A stretch of 64,000 bases of DNA from positions 185,539,487 through 185,603,486 of the forward strand of contig OY856188.1 of NCBI GenBank assembly GCA_963693315.1, written 5' to 3'. This document shows positions 53,560-64,000 of this stretch, in pieces. The notes beneath the pieces were generated by a model. It was not told the origin of the DNA. It did no database searches and was given only the letters and a program-made list of their open reading frames with translations. Made by a program: the position numbers and the translations under genes. The stretch's first letter is position 1, and the number at the start of each line of letters is the position of its first letter. This DNA comes from Diogma glabrata (taxonomy: Eukaryota; Arthropoda; Insecta; Diptera; Cylindrotomidae).

Positions 53560-55800
53560 TTTTGCCAACCGATGTCTTACTAGGCAAATGCCTTTCAACA
53601 AAGACCACCACAATTATGACGCACAATAAAATCACCATCAGCAGATTTGTTGACGAGTTGAGTGCTATCACACTTTTCACATATTAATTAGCGAATGTAA
53701 AGAAATACGAAGTCGCATCAATATTTTCAGACAGTTTTTGATTTGTTCAGTGTGTCCGTTATATGGTTTGTCTTTAGCTAATAGGTTTACTTAAGAATTT
53801 GGTGTTTAGATGTTTTTTTAGTTTTGCTATTTTGATGCATACTAGAAACTTTAATCAAACTTTAAACATTCCCAAAATCTGCCAGAAAAGTAAGGTTCCG
53901 TTTTGAACACGTAGTTCGATTTCAAACGTTTCAATCTGGTGAAATGAAACCTATGTCTGCTTTAATATGAGGTGCAAACTATCTGATCTACCGCATTTAC
54001 ATGAATGCCTTACCATTGAAGTGACCAACTCTGAAATCGCGTGTTGAGATTTCTTGTATAACCTTTCTATTGCTATACAGAGTGAATTTTTCTCAGCGAC
54101 TAATATCATTACGGCTTCTTTAATGAGTCAACTAACAAGATCTAACAAGATCTAACAAGATCACCAGTACCAGTAATTCACAATAGAGCAGAATAGCTGC
54201 CAAACAATAGTTTTCCGTTCTTTCCCATATTGGTGTGCGTGTCATTTTTAACAAAAACTGTTCTTACGGTGTAAGGACGATTACTTTTATTCTAACTATG
54301 GTGGTTATTTTGTAGCGTTATCTCACTAGGTGAGATAAAAAGTGAGATAAAATATTTGTCTTTGATCGATTGTATTAGATAAAAGAAATCATTTAAACAT
54401 AATTTTTTTATCTCACTATTTATCTCACCTAGTGAGATAACGCTACAAAATAACCACCTATATTCGTTTAAAGCTGAACTTCGCTTCCTGATTATATTAG
54501 TTGTCCGAGAGCAACCATTACACTAAATTTTTTACAGTGCAATTAGTTTTTAAATTCTGGTATCAAATATTGACCACGCACACCTTGAAAAAAGGTGGTA
54601 AACATACGTTATCGCATTAGAGATTTGCAAAATCATTTGATCGTATCTGGAATTTCAACTTGATCGATAAGATCGTCGTATATGACTTTAATTCTGCAAT
54701 CGATATGTTAATTCCAAGTTTTCTAATTCGGTTTTCATTTGGTTTCTTTATACAAAGTTAGTCATATTTGTGGAACAATAAATAACAAATTAACGTCTCT
54801 GAATATCCAATGATACCATGCTAACTGAGGCTTTTTTAAACGATTTATATTTGTTTTAAGGAATTTATGGAAATTGACCTTAATCTGGAAATATAAATTG
54901 TCATAAAACCTCAAAATGGCAAAGAAATCCAAAGAAACGAAACTCTTGAAAAATCTGAAATGCCACTGTTCTAGATTTAGTTATATGAACAGCGAAAGGG
55001 TAGGCATTGATTTGACCTACTTAGAAGATTACGCAACTCTAAAATGTATATAAAGAATATTGGCAAATCTGTAGCTTTTCAACGTAGATGGATTTTCTTT
55101 TGAGTCTAACTTAATGAACGCTGGTGCAACCAATGGTTTGTTATTCCAATCTATATTCAGTTCACCCTATATCAAAGAGCTGTTGAAAACCACTATTAAA
55201 CCCCCAAATCATTCGTCCCCTATCTTCAAAGGTAAAATACATAAACGATTAAATCCCGCTCGGAGCTTCGATAAATTTATATAAGGACCTAAAAAAGTTG
55301 ACGATTGGGGATGACGATGGCAAAAAGCGCGTATAGAAAAATCGAGCTCCTCAATAGATCTAGAAAAAATATTGTTACGTTTTTCCAACCTTGCTTCGAA
55401 TTGGCCTAACTCACAGAAGAAACTAATTTTACCCCACGGAACACGATGACCAGTGCTAACAGTCATTTTTAAAAAATCGAGGTAATCTGGTAACTGGTTC
55501 AACTATGCCAAGACTACAAACAAAGATGACAGAGATCCTGACATAACTAAAATTATAAATGACATTTGCAATGGCGCTTTTAACTGAATCTACACCATTT
55601 CCAAAATATGTATTTGGATCTCAGTTTAGAAATACATCACCAATGGTATAATGGAAAGTAATTACTATTGATGATGCAAATTGACCAAATAAACAGGCTT
55701 TTTATCGTTATGTGAACAGCTGCTTAGTGCATTTCCGGCTACCGCATCTAAGCAAACGTTTTCGTCTTTTGGACTTGTGCAATCGAAGGTAAGTGATAGA
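53560..55800 (-). pseudogene. Decayed coding-like stretch, possibly a membrane or secreted protein gene
   Basis: On the minus strand several separate pieces look protein-like but are broken by stops and frame changes. They include a cysteine-containing stretch near 55,690-55,790, a 97-codon frame at 55,209-55,502, and a frame at 53,348-53,680 with a strong hydrophobic segment near its start (about 53,590-53,645) like a transmembrane helix. This order would suit a degraded envelope-like gene of an LTR element or an unrelated host membrane protein. I cannot assign it. A MITE at 54,300-54,458 interrupts it. It could also be chance. Confidence 0.2.
54300..54458. mobile_element. 159-bp MITE with about 52-bp terminal inverted repeats
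   Basis: It begins GGTGGTTATTTTGTAGCGTT and ends in the exact complement. The arms include ATCTCACTAGGTGAGATAA, which is itself palindromic. TAT is present on both flanks. Few mismatches between the arms suggest a young insertion. Confidence 0.75.
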
Positions 55801-56008
55801 CTTGCGGAAACAAAAAAGCTAGCAAATTGACGATTTTATTCTTCTTCGGTTTTTTGGGTTCTTCAATTTTTTCTTATCTTTCCTAACAAAAGGAGGGGAG
55901 ATTTTAAAAATCTTACGTAAGATAAAAAGATTATAAAACTTTTTGCTTATACATGGGGGTCCAAAATCATAGGAAGATTGCTTGCGTAAAACTAGAACGC
56001 CCTCTACT
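55801..56008. other. AT-rich spacer, no gene
   Basis: Nothing recognisable before the ATATC palindrome element. Confidence 0.3.
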
Positions 56009-56142
56009 GCATATTGTATAATATTATAGATAAACAAATAATTCAAAAATAAATATCAGAACTTGATATATATCAGATATATATCCGATATATATCGGAT
56101 ATTTTGATATTTATATAAATATCATGATATTTGCCAACCCTG
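56009..56142. repeat. hAT-like MITE end with ATATC palindromes (locus 2)
   Basis: Nearly the same as 125-255. It ends TTTGCCAACCCTG, which reads CAGGGTTGGCAAA on the minus strand, a classic hAT-type terminus. It directly abuts a LINE fragment, as locus 1 does. Confidence 0.55.
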
Positions 56143-56550
56143 ACTGGACTACACTAAACCGAATAAGAACGAATCATGGACGTTGTGCTGATTCTTTCTA
56201 CAAGTGGGGCATCTCAGAGTCCCCACAATGTGACTAGGGAGCTCCACAACAAGACATAAAACACATTGCAACTGTGTGTCCACTTCGACGATACAATGGC
56301 GACATCTTAGACATCCAATTGGCAACTCCCGATGTAGTAGCATGGATAGACTCACTCGATGTAAACATCTAATGTTCAAATATACTGCCCAATGTTCAAA
56401 TATTTTAATATTTTACTTTTTAATTTTTATCAAATCGATTGTAAGCTCATTTAATGTGTATTCATGTTTTGTTTTATGTAGATTTCATAGGAAAATCTAC
56501 CTATTTTAAGTTTTGTTTTTGTTTTAATGTGTCACAACAAAAAAAGTATA
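56143..56550 (+). pseudogene. C-terminus and 3' UTR of a LINE (family L3), plus strand
   Basis: With one in-frame stop, about 76 codons read as a LINE C-terminal finger: HGRCADSFYKWGISESPQC, a CGAPQQ block, then HIATVCPLRRY, a pattern of C, C, H and C seen at the end of several LINE ORF2s. It ends near 56,371. The 3' UTR (56,372-56,550) matches the inverted copy at 49,050-49,220. It is severely 5'-truncated. Confidence 0.65.
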
Positions 56551-56554
56551 CGCT

Positions 56555-57312
56555 AAACAAATAAAGTAGAACGCCACCACTTATCTCAATATCTTCCAAA
56601 AGCTAATCAGTTCTTTGTCATTCAAATATCTATCTTTTGTCAAAATGTTATTAAAATTGATTAATGAACGAAGTCTGTAATTTGTATGCGCCCAAAATTC
56701 TTTAAAAACAAAGGGTGAAATGTCAGCAGTTGTATGGTGGATACCCCGCCACTTCGATTAATGTGTCCAAAAAGATAATCATTATCTTCTCACACTAATT
56801 GAAACCTTTTTCATAAGTTTCATCATAATCACTTCATTATTGTAAGCTATAGTGTGAATAAAGTTACTGAAAAAAAAGCAAAAATTAAAAAAAAAATTTT
56901 ACTGGAAGCGAAAACCGGAAGTTGGGAAACGGAACTGTTGCGAGTCGTACTAAGTGTTTGTGTACCAAGTTTCATCCAAATCGATTAGCAGGTGCAGATG
57001 TTATTGAGCTTTGAAAAACTCGTACTCCCCCATTAAATATTCAAGTTAAAAGGTGTTCGGGAGACCCCTCGCCATTTTGTCCGATTTCGAAATGAATCCA
57101 GATCTATTTTTAAGTTAACCTTAAAATTTCATCAAGACCCCATGCGTTTTTGTCACGAAACCACCCAACCCACCCAGAGACATACACCATTTATTTTGGC
57201 TATTTAGATAGAGGATGGTCCAGAACAAAAGAAGAAATAAAATTTAGGGTAGACAACATTTTTGTTTTCGATAGATTGCATTACTTCACACAATTGAAAA
57301 TTGTGGTGAAGG
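56555..57312 (+). repeat. CCGGAAGT-family repeat, copy D
   Basis: It contains CCACCACTTATCTCAATATC, AGCTAATCAGTTCTTTG, ACCGGAAGTTGGG (56,925) and GTACCAAGTTTCATCC in the family order. The 3' end near 57,290-57,312 has the small hairpin ACAATTGAAAATTGT and matches the end of copy A (5,205-5,370) in inverted orientation. The family 3' end is therefore defined by two independent copies. Confidence 0.6.
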
Positions 57313-58060
57313 AAAAAAAAAGAACCGCAATAGAATTTTAAAAAATTTATTGGTCCGTAGCATGAAATTAGTTTAGAAACACTGGTCTAGACAGCTTCAG
57401 GAGGTCTTCATTATCATTAAAATCTCGCCATCCCAAACACAACAACTTCACATATTGATCAGTTAAAAAATCAACATTTGTTTGATAGACATAGACACTG
57501 ACCGCTTTGTACAAGGCAATCCTAAAACTAATTAGTTCTTTCTAATGTTATATTAGAGATAAGATTGGACAGGTTTCACGAGGCAGAACTTGTCCTGGCA
57601 CCCAGACTCTACGGTTTATAGCGCCGCGCCGTTAACTGGAACGTTTTACCAAAAATTCGTCAAAACACTTAATAACTGTATGCTAATTATTGCAATTGCT
57701 GTGATATCCTTAAAAGACTAAAAAAAAGCTATTTAACCGGAAGTGACAAACCGAAACTTGCTAAGTTACTATAAACATTACAAAAACCTTTTGCTTTATG
57801 TTACAACAAAATTGAATGTCAGGATGGAGTGTTATTGAAGTTTCACATAAATAGAGCTGTTCAGGCGATTCACTCACTGACCTCTTTGCCAAATTTTGAA
57901 ACAAAAACTCAGATATTTCATATTCAAGTAAACCCGAATGCAATTGCAGCTCATTTTCATATCAAAGTTTCATCAATATGTCATGCGTTTGCATAACGTA
58001 AATAACACAAAGTTTTTTTTACATAATTTCTTAAAAAACTTAGAAAATAGCAATTGTTTA
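57313..58060 (+). repeat. CCGGAAGT-family repeat, copy E, very diverged
   Basis: TTAACCGGAAGTGACAAACCG near 57,735 and CATGCGTTTGCATAACG near 57,985 fit the family. The rest is hard to align. A less AT-rich patch, ATAGCGCCGCGCCGTTAACTG, lies near 57,618. Confidence 0.4.
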
Positions 58061-60012
58061 TACAAATTTCATCATAAATGGCGGCATGACAATATGGTAG
58101 GTCAATGACCTTGAAAACATTATTCTCATGATATTTGCAAGAGATAATTTTTAGTTTTTTTTTAAACCACTAAAAAACAAACGGATTGATTTTGATAGAA
58201 AAGTACTACTGGGCTCTGCACGCCAAGATACATCGATTGTGACCATTTCAGTTGATTTCGGGTCATTCGTTGTTGACATTTGTTGAGAAACTGTTTGACA
58301 AATTTTAGTCCACATACAACGATACACACATAGTACATATATACATAGCAGACCGAATAGCAGCAAAAATTAACCGAAACATCTTCAGGAGGTCTTGAAA
58401 CGTAATATCATAGAAATTCCGATTTCGAAAATGAACCCAAAAACTATAAATTCACATATCGAAAAGTTGATAATACAAGAGCACATCAACAACAATTTAT
58501 TTATAAAAGTATTTAACGGAAATATTTATCCTGTCTACAATTTTAATTGTATGTATTTCAAATACAGTTTTATATGGACATAGAAAATTTTCTTAAGAAA
58601 AATTCAAATTCTATTCCGAATTTTTTAATCTTTTTATAGAACGTGCCCATTCAACAGTGAAGAACAGAAAAAAATTCAAATCGTGAGTATAAAACCAAAG
58701 GCTGATTTTATTTAAATTTTAATTAAATTAATTTAACTTTTAAGTATAAAATCCTAAACGTGATTTTACGTTTTAAATGAAATTGTTAAGGAGGGCACCA
58801 ACGATCCCTGCAGTGTTTATTTTCCATTTCGTTATGAAAATTGGCGACTTTTTGTTTTGCTATTCCATTTTCAATGTCCGATTATTTACAATTAATCAAA
58901 CTTGTTCCTAAACTTGATTAAAACGGTAAAAATTACAACCGAATTTTGTAAAATTATATTTTTCAAATTTATTGAAAACAAATAAATACGTACGGAAATA
59001 ATATAACATAACATACCTGTTGCAATGAAGGCATTTTGTGTTTATTGGTATTAGTGGTTTTCCCTTTGATCAATTTAAAGGCGTGAAAACCACGTTGTCT
59101 CGTTATAAAAGTTGAAAGTATGAATACTTTTTTGTTTTCTATTCACTCGCGAATAAATTTTCCGGTATATTTTTTTTAATAACAAAATATAAAGGGATGC
59201 GAAAACAAATGAAAATACAATTTAATTATAAAGCACTTTTAATTAATTTTTATAACAATATAGATATTTTTTTAACTGTATTTTTTTTATTATTAATAAA
59301 ATATTTTTTTTGTTTTAAATTAATATTACAATACGAACTTTAATTTTTAGACCAATCCACAGCGCGGAGTATATGCGACTAAATTGAATTATGCCGGAGA
59401 AATTTGCACAAGAGAAATAATTTTTCGCTAAAACTTTTCATCGTTTTCGTTCTATGATAATTGCACCTACACATATTCAAAATAAATTTGCTATTGGGCG
59501 AAAAAAAAACTTCTTGAAAACAAACCATAGAAGAAAATAACGAATTTTAAAAACAATACATAAATGCGGATGCATAAACGGAAATCAAAACGTTATTTTT
59601 GTGTATTTATGTATACAAATACAAAATACTTTCGCTCTCGTTACTATAAAAGCATGCGCAAGAAATGGAAATACAATACATAGTTATGTTAATAAACAAT
59701 TCAAAAAAGATAAAAGGAGTCTTGGTTTTTCTCCGTTTCTTTTGTTGCAATGAAAATTTAATTTCTTTGGCATAAACGAAAATTTGGAAATTGATTTAAG
59801 GGGGAAGCAAAACATTTTTATTTTCGTTGAAAATTGCACAATTTATTGTGCAGTTGGATTAACGGCTATTTTAAGTTGGGTTGGCAAAGGTTTGGACTTT
59901 TTTTTAAATTGACTGGATTTGTTTTTGTCAGTATTTTTCAATTGAAATCTGTTTCACATCATCATCGGAACCTTCCGGAACAAAAAGATTGAACAAAAGG
60001 ATTGAACGGATT
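58061..60012. other. AT-rich DNA without recognisable gene
   Basis: CTTCAGGAGGTCTT occurs at 58,382 and also at 57,400, so some diverged repeat sequence extends here. I see no protein motif, RNA gene or clear element boundary. Short A and T runs are frequent. Confidence 0.4.
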
Positions 60013-60122
60013 GAATGATGAACTAATCTTCGATCTCACAATGTGTGTATTATGTTGAAGCGTTAGTGTACACACTTCAACATAATACACACATTGTGAG
60101 ATCGAAGATTAGTTCATCATTC
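60013..60122. repeat. Perfect 48-bp-arm hairpin
   Basis: The left arm 60,013-60,060 starts GAATGATGAACTAATCTTCG. The right arm 60,075-60,122 is its exact complement, with a 14-bp spacer between them. It is preceded by short GGATTGAAC repeats. There is no obvious target duplication. An identical inverted duplication of this kind may be a very young MITE or a template-switch product. Confidence 0.85.
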
Positions 60123-60453
60123 GAAAACCAGAAGTTTCCCAAATATTACCAATTGGTTTGTAAGCATTTGGTAAACTCATTACAAGAACTATAAAAGAAT
60201 CGGGCAGTGGAGTCAGTTAAATAATACACTCTTTATTTGTTCGTGTTGTTATTGGAACAAGGAAATTTGGAATGTTTTTCCAGTGTAATAGAACTGACCA
60301 TAATTCTTTTCCACTCTCATAACTATAAGACCTTTATTGCGATTTCAGCAGTTCCCTTGCTCTGACGGTGATCAAGCTGAGTATGCCACAAGCTAAATCA
60401 ACGGCCACCCAATTTTAGATTTGTTAAATATTAGTCAATGTCATATTTTATGA
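60123..60453. other. Spacer between hairpin and Foldback element, no gene
   Basis: No motif or repeat is recognised. Confidence 0.35.
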
Positions 60454-60462
60454 GATAGGATT

Positions 60463-62576
60463 AGCTGTGTGAACTTGGAACCTGAACATAGAGGAAAAAA
60501 AAAGAAAAATATTTTTGGAAACTACAAACAACGTACATGATTGTAGTAAATTTTTTTGTTTGCAGTTGTAATAAATTTCACTTAAATGACAAATCATAAA
60601 AATGGTGATTCCCCTAAACACAGTGTTGATTTTGATAGGTCAAGTATACAAGATTGTTCGAAATCGTTTGTAGTTGTTTTGTAATAATGATAAAGATTTT
60701 TAGAAAATTGTGTAGAAATAAAAATTTCAAAATTTGCAGTTAAACAAAATGATTAAATATTCATGTGATCTCAGAAACTAAAAACGATTTAGATGATTGT
60801 AGTAAAAATTGTTTGTTTGCAGTTGTAATATATTTCACTCAAATCATGAAAACAGGTGAATCCCCTATACACAGTGATAATTTTGATAATCCGAGTATAC
60901 AAGATTGTTCGAAATCGTTTGTAGAATTTTGTAGTAATAATAAATATTTTTGGAAATTTTTTTTCAATCAAAAACTAAAAAAATTTACAGTTGAGCAAAA
61001 AGTTGAAATATTCTTTTGATCTCAGAAACTACAAACGACGTAGATGACTGTAGAAAACATTTTTTGTTTGTAGTTGTAATAAATATCACTCAAATCATCA
61101 AAATAGGTTAATCCCCTATACACAGTGATATTTTTGTGAACCCGAGGATATAAGATCGTTAGAAATCGTATGTAGTATTTTGTAGTAATGATAAATATTT
61201 TTGGAAATTTTATTTTACTCAAAAAATTAATCATTATTAATTTTTTGAGTAAAAATAAAATTTCCAAAGTTAGGCAAAAAGTTGAAATATATTTTTGATC
61301 TCAGAAACTACAAACGACGTAGATAGTTGTAGTAAATTTTTTTTTTAAAGTTGTAATAAATATCCCTCAAATCTGATCTGATATTTCGAGTATACAAAAT
61401 TGTTCGAAATCGTTTGTAGTTTTTTGTAGTAATGATATGTAAATCTTTTTCGAAATTTTTTTTGTACTCAAAAAATAAAAAAATGTTTGTGGTTTCAGAG
61501 ATCGAAAGAAAATTTCAAATGTTTGCTTAATTGAAATTTTTTTTATTTTTTGAGTAAAAAAAAATTTCAAAAATATTAATCATTACAACAAAAAACTACA
61601 AACGATTTCGAACTTGGATTATACTTGGAACAATCTTGTATACTTGGATTATCAAAATTAGCACTGTGTGTAGGGGATTTACCTGTTTTAAGGATTTGAG
61701 TGATATTTATAACAACTACAAGCAAAACAATTTTACTACAATCATCTAAATCGTTTGGAGTTTCTGAGATCAAAAGAATATTTCAACTTTTTGCTCAACT
61801 GTACATTTTGTTATTTTTCGAATGAAAAAAAAAATTTCCAAAAATATTTATCATTACTACAAAAAACTACAAACGATTTCGAACAATCTTGTATAGGTTA
61901 TGATCTTATATCCACACAACTTACACAAACTCCACAAATTGCTGTTCTTATATTAGTTGCTGCAAGGGTTGCGTACACAATTGCTGTTCTTAAAATCACA
62001 ATTTGTGTAATTTGTGCAACACAAAAATATTTCTTGTTCCAGAAAAAAATTTATTTGTACCTGCACATTTTGACATAAGTTTTAGGCTATGTAAACAAAA
62101 ACATATTAAAATTGGTGCTAAATATCGATAATTTATTTATAATTAATAGTTAAATATAATTTTTTTTAACAATTTCGATATATTTTATTTAAGTTAGTTT
62201 GAAATTAGTTAAAATTTATTTAAATTATGCACAATGTGTCAAATTTAATTTGAAGTTTTGCTTGCACTATAATGCTGTTCTTATAACCGTTCCTCAAATT
62301 GCACAAATTTTAAAATCGAAAGACACAAATTGTGTTTTGCCTTGCACAAATTGTGTAAGTTGTGTGAATATAAGATCACTACTTGGATCCATACTTGGAT
62401 TATATTATCAAAATTATCAATGTGTATAGGGGATTCCCCTGTTTTGACGATTTGAGTGATATTTATTACAACTACAAACAAACAAATTTCACTACAATCA
62501 TCTACTTCGTTTGTAGCTTCCAAAAATATTTTCCTTTCTTTTTTCCATTATGTTCGGGTTCCAAGTTCACACAGCT
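60463..62576. mobile_element. Foldback (FB)-type element with tandem-repeat arms, 2,114 bp
   Basis: The termini are AGCTGTGTGAACTTGGAACC and the complement ending GGTTCCAAGTTCACACAGCT. The 9 bp GATAGGATT is duplicated exactly on both sides (60,454-60,462 and 62,577-62,585). The left arm contains at least four head-to-tail units of about 250-280 bp, marked by GATGATTGTAGTAAA at about 60,534, 60,790, 61,039 and 61,319. Reversed units follow at about 61,480-61,880 and 62,380-62,530. Long inverted arms made of tandem repeats plus a 9-bp duplication match the Drosophila FB type, related to Mutator-like elements. No transposase frame is seen. Confidence 0.85.
61903..62377. mobile_element. Nested or central segment of the Foldback element with its own inverted ends
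   Basis: The ends read GATCTTATATCCACACAACT and the near-complement AAGTTGTGTGAATATAAGATC. Inside, GCTGTTCTTAT and CACAAATTGTG recur. It is either a separate small element inserted into the arm or the normal central loop. The flanks do not show a clear duplication. Confidence 0.45.
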
Positions 62577-62585
62577 GATAGGATT

Positions 62586-63476
62586 TATTGTTTATAAAAT
62601 TGTGGCATCACAATTCACAATATGAATATTATGATGGAGAAATTTGATACTTTACTGATAAATTTTAGATATCACATAAAAAATGGTTTGAAATTTGTCC
62701 TTTGCTCCAAAAAAAATAAAAATATAATAAACAAAACACTTACACATTAGTCATTACTTACCCACTATTCTATAACCTTCAAGGTGAGAAGTGATAACTA
62801 TATCAGCGTTGCCACCGAAGAAAAAATTAATGGAGTTTTGGAAAACAAATTTAGGGCTTTTTTGGCTTTAAACGTTATGTAAATATAAATGTGTTTGAGG
62901 TTTTTCGTAAGACTAAAAAAAAAATTAACACATAATATATATAAACTACATACATATAACGTTTTGTTGTTTCTCAGAATTGAAAATGTAATATGTAATG
63001 TATTTGGGGATTTTTTATTTTTATACTTCGAATGGGAAAAATAACATTTTTATGGGAAATATGTAGTTTATTATTTAATTAGGAGCTAAAGGGCTACGTT
63101 TTGTGGTAAGTCTATAGTTTGGTGGCTGACCGTAGTAGAGAGTCCGACAATTATAAACGAAACACAAAATGTAGCTTTAGCTCAAGGTCACCAGACGTCC
63201 CGCTTTTGGCAGGATAGTCCCGATTTTTAAAAATGGCGTTATAAAAAGTGGCCGATTTTTGTAAGGAATATACAAGCTGGGACAGCTGGTTTTAAACAAC
63301 GACAGCAATCTACTAAAAACAAACACTCAAATGAGAAATATGCCAAAAATAGCACATATAATACTGTTCAAATTCGTGATCTACAATCGACACGACTGAC
63401 GCTGAACCGATCTTACTTGGAATATAATATAAGTAGTATAAGTGAAATAACTGTGCTTTTTGGATATTTTAAAGTA
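62586..63476. other. AT-rich DNA; possible fragment of a dispersed GTCCCG repeat
   Basis: No gene is recognised. Near 63,183-63,235 AAGGTCACCAGACGTCCCGC and GGATAGTCCCGATTTTTAAA look like the end of a dispersed DNA-transposon family, but no partner end was found. Confidence 0.3.
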
Positions 63477-63956
63477 TAGTAGAATTTTTTTGCCAGCGGA
63501 TTTTTGACAGATAGGACGCAGCAAGAGATAAAAGATGAGACAAAAAGTAAAACAGAGATGTATTATTTATTTTGGGATAAATTTGTTTTCAAAACAATTA
63601 TATTAGTTAAATTTATACTTCTAGTTCGTACCATTTGTTTGTTGTGATATTTGTTTCCATAGGCGTCGTTATTTTTATTATAATTCTTTTTAATTATCAA
63701 AATTTTGTTACATTGCCTACAAAATCATTAATATTTTTACTAGTTTTTGGTTTTATATTATAATTGGTTGCATTTCAATAGTAATTTATTAATTTTATGC
63801 GTTTTTTTTGTCCATTTCAATGGGACCCCAATAGTTTTTTTTAATATTTTAATCGAGACACTGAATGTGCAAACAATATGCGCATGTGCATGCGCATGTG
63901 CAAACAATATGCGCATAACAAACAAATTTTGTGTTCGCTGGCAAAAAATTCTACTA
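63477..63956. mobile_element. 480-bp TA-flanked MITE with 22-bp inverted ends
   Basis: The termini are TAGTAGAATTTTTTTGCCAG and the complement CTGGCAAAAAATTCTACTA, bordered by TA. Near the right end a GCGCATGTGCATGCGCATGTGC palindrome sits between two CAAACAATATGCGCAT copies (63,871-63,916). No coding capacity. Confidence 0.7.
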
Positions 63957-64000
63957 TATTTAGTTTTAGAACAGGGTGGTCCGCAAGTTTTCTGGATATT

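Overview
The window looks like repeat-rich nuclear DNA from an arthropod, most likely an insect. It is very AT-rich, and every coding region I can recognise belongs to a transposable element. An R1-clade LINE, a Jockey-clade LINE and a Ty3/Gypsy element together fit an insect genome, but I cannot name a species. I found no convincing host gene, rRNA gene, tRNA gene or CRISPR array. Long stretches are AT-rich non-coding DNA built from nested repeats.

Left part (1-17,800): an R1-like LINE (280-3,706) has two overlapping ORFs and a late frameshift. A 5'-truncated LINE tail with an (AAAT)n end follows on the minus strand (4,300-5,141). Next is an inverted copy of a large repeat family built on paired CCGGAAGT motifs (5,205-6,295). 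A 4.2-kb Jockey-like LINE on the minus strand (8,413-12,740) has both ORFs open. An expanded copy of the CCGGAAGT family (13,584-15,420) carries tandem units of about 578 bp. Several small hairpin (MITE-like) insertions are scattered through this part.

Middle part (17,800-38,600): the 3' two-thirds of a Gypsy element with its 3' LTR (19,318-24,132) lies between two direct copies of one host repeat (17,802-19,317 and 24,133-28,320). The second copy is split by a 2.7-kb foldback insertion. At 30,220-36,354 there is a complete, young-looking LTR element. It has 1,081-bp LTRs that read as identical, a 4-bp target duplication and a primer-site-like sequence, but no pol. It carries one unfamiliar 194-codon ORF and an array of AACCA/TGGTT palindromes in its leader. 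This is the most novel object in the window. A 562-bp element with long inverted arms follows at 38,048-38,609.

Right part (38,600-64,000): a minisatellite (39,905-40,590); a heavily decayed second copy of the R1-like LINE (40,990-44,665) ending in CACACA tracts; another CCGGAAGT-family copy split by a 1,861-bp non-autonomous hAT element with a perfect 8-bp target duplication (46,253-48,113); several LINE fragments (49,050-52,820 and 56,143-56,550); a (TA)n tract of about 220 bp; a doubtful decayed coding-like stretch (53,560-55,800); a Foldback-type element with tandem-repeat arms and a perfect 9-bp target duplication (60,463-62,576); and two small elements with TA target duplications. The features do not form a pathway or operon. 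They record successive insertions, and the nesting gives relative ages.
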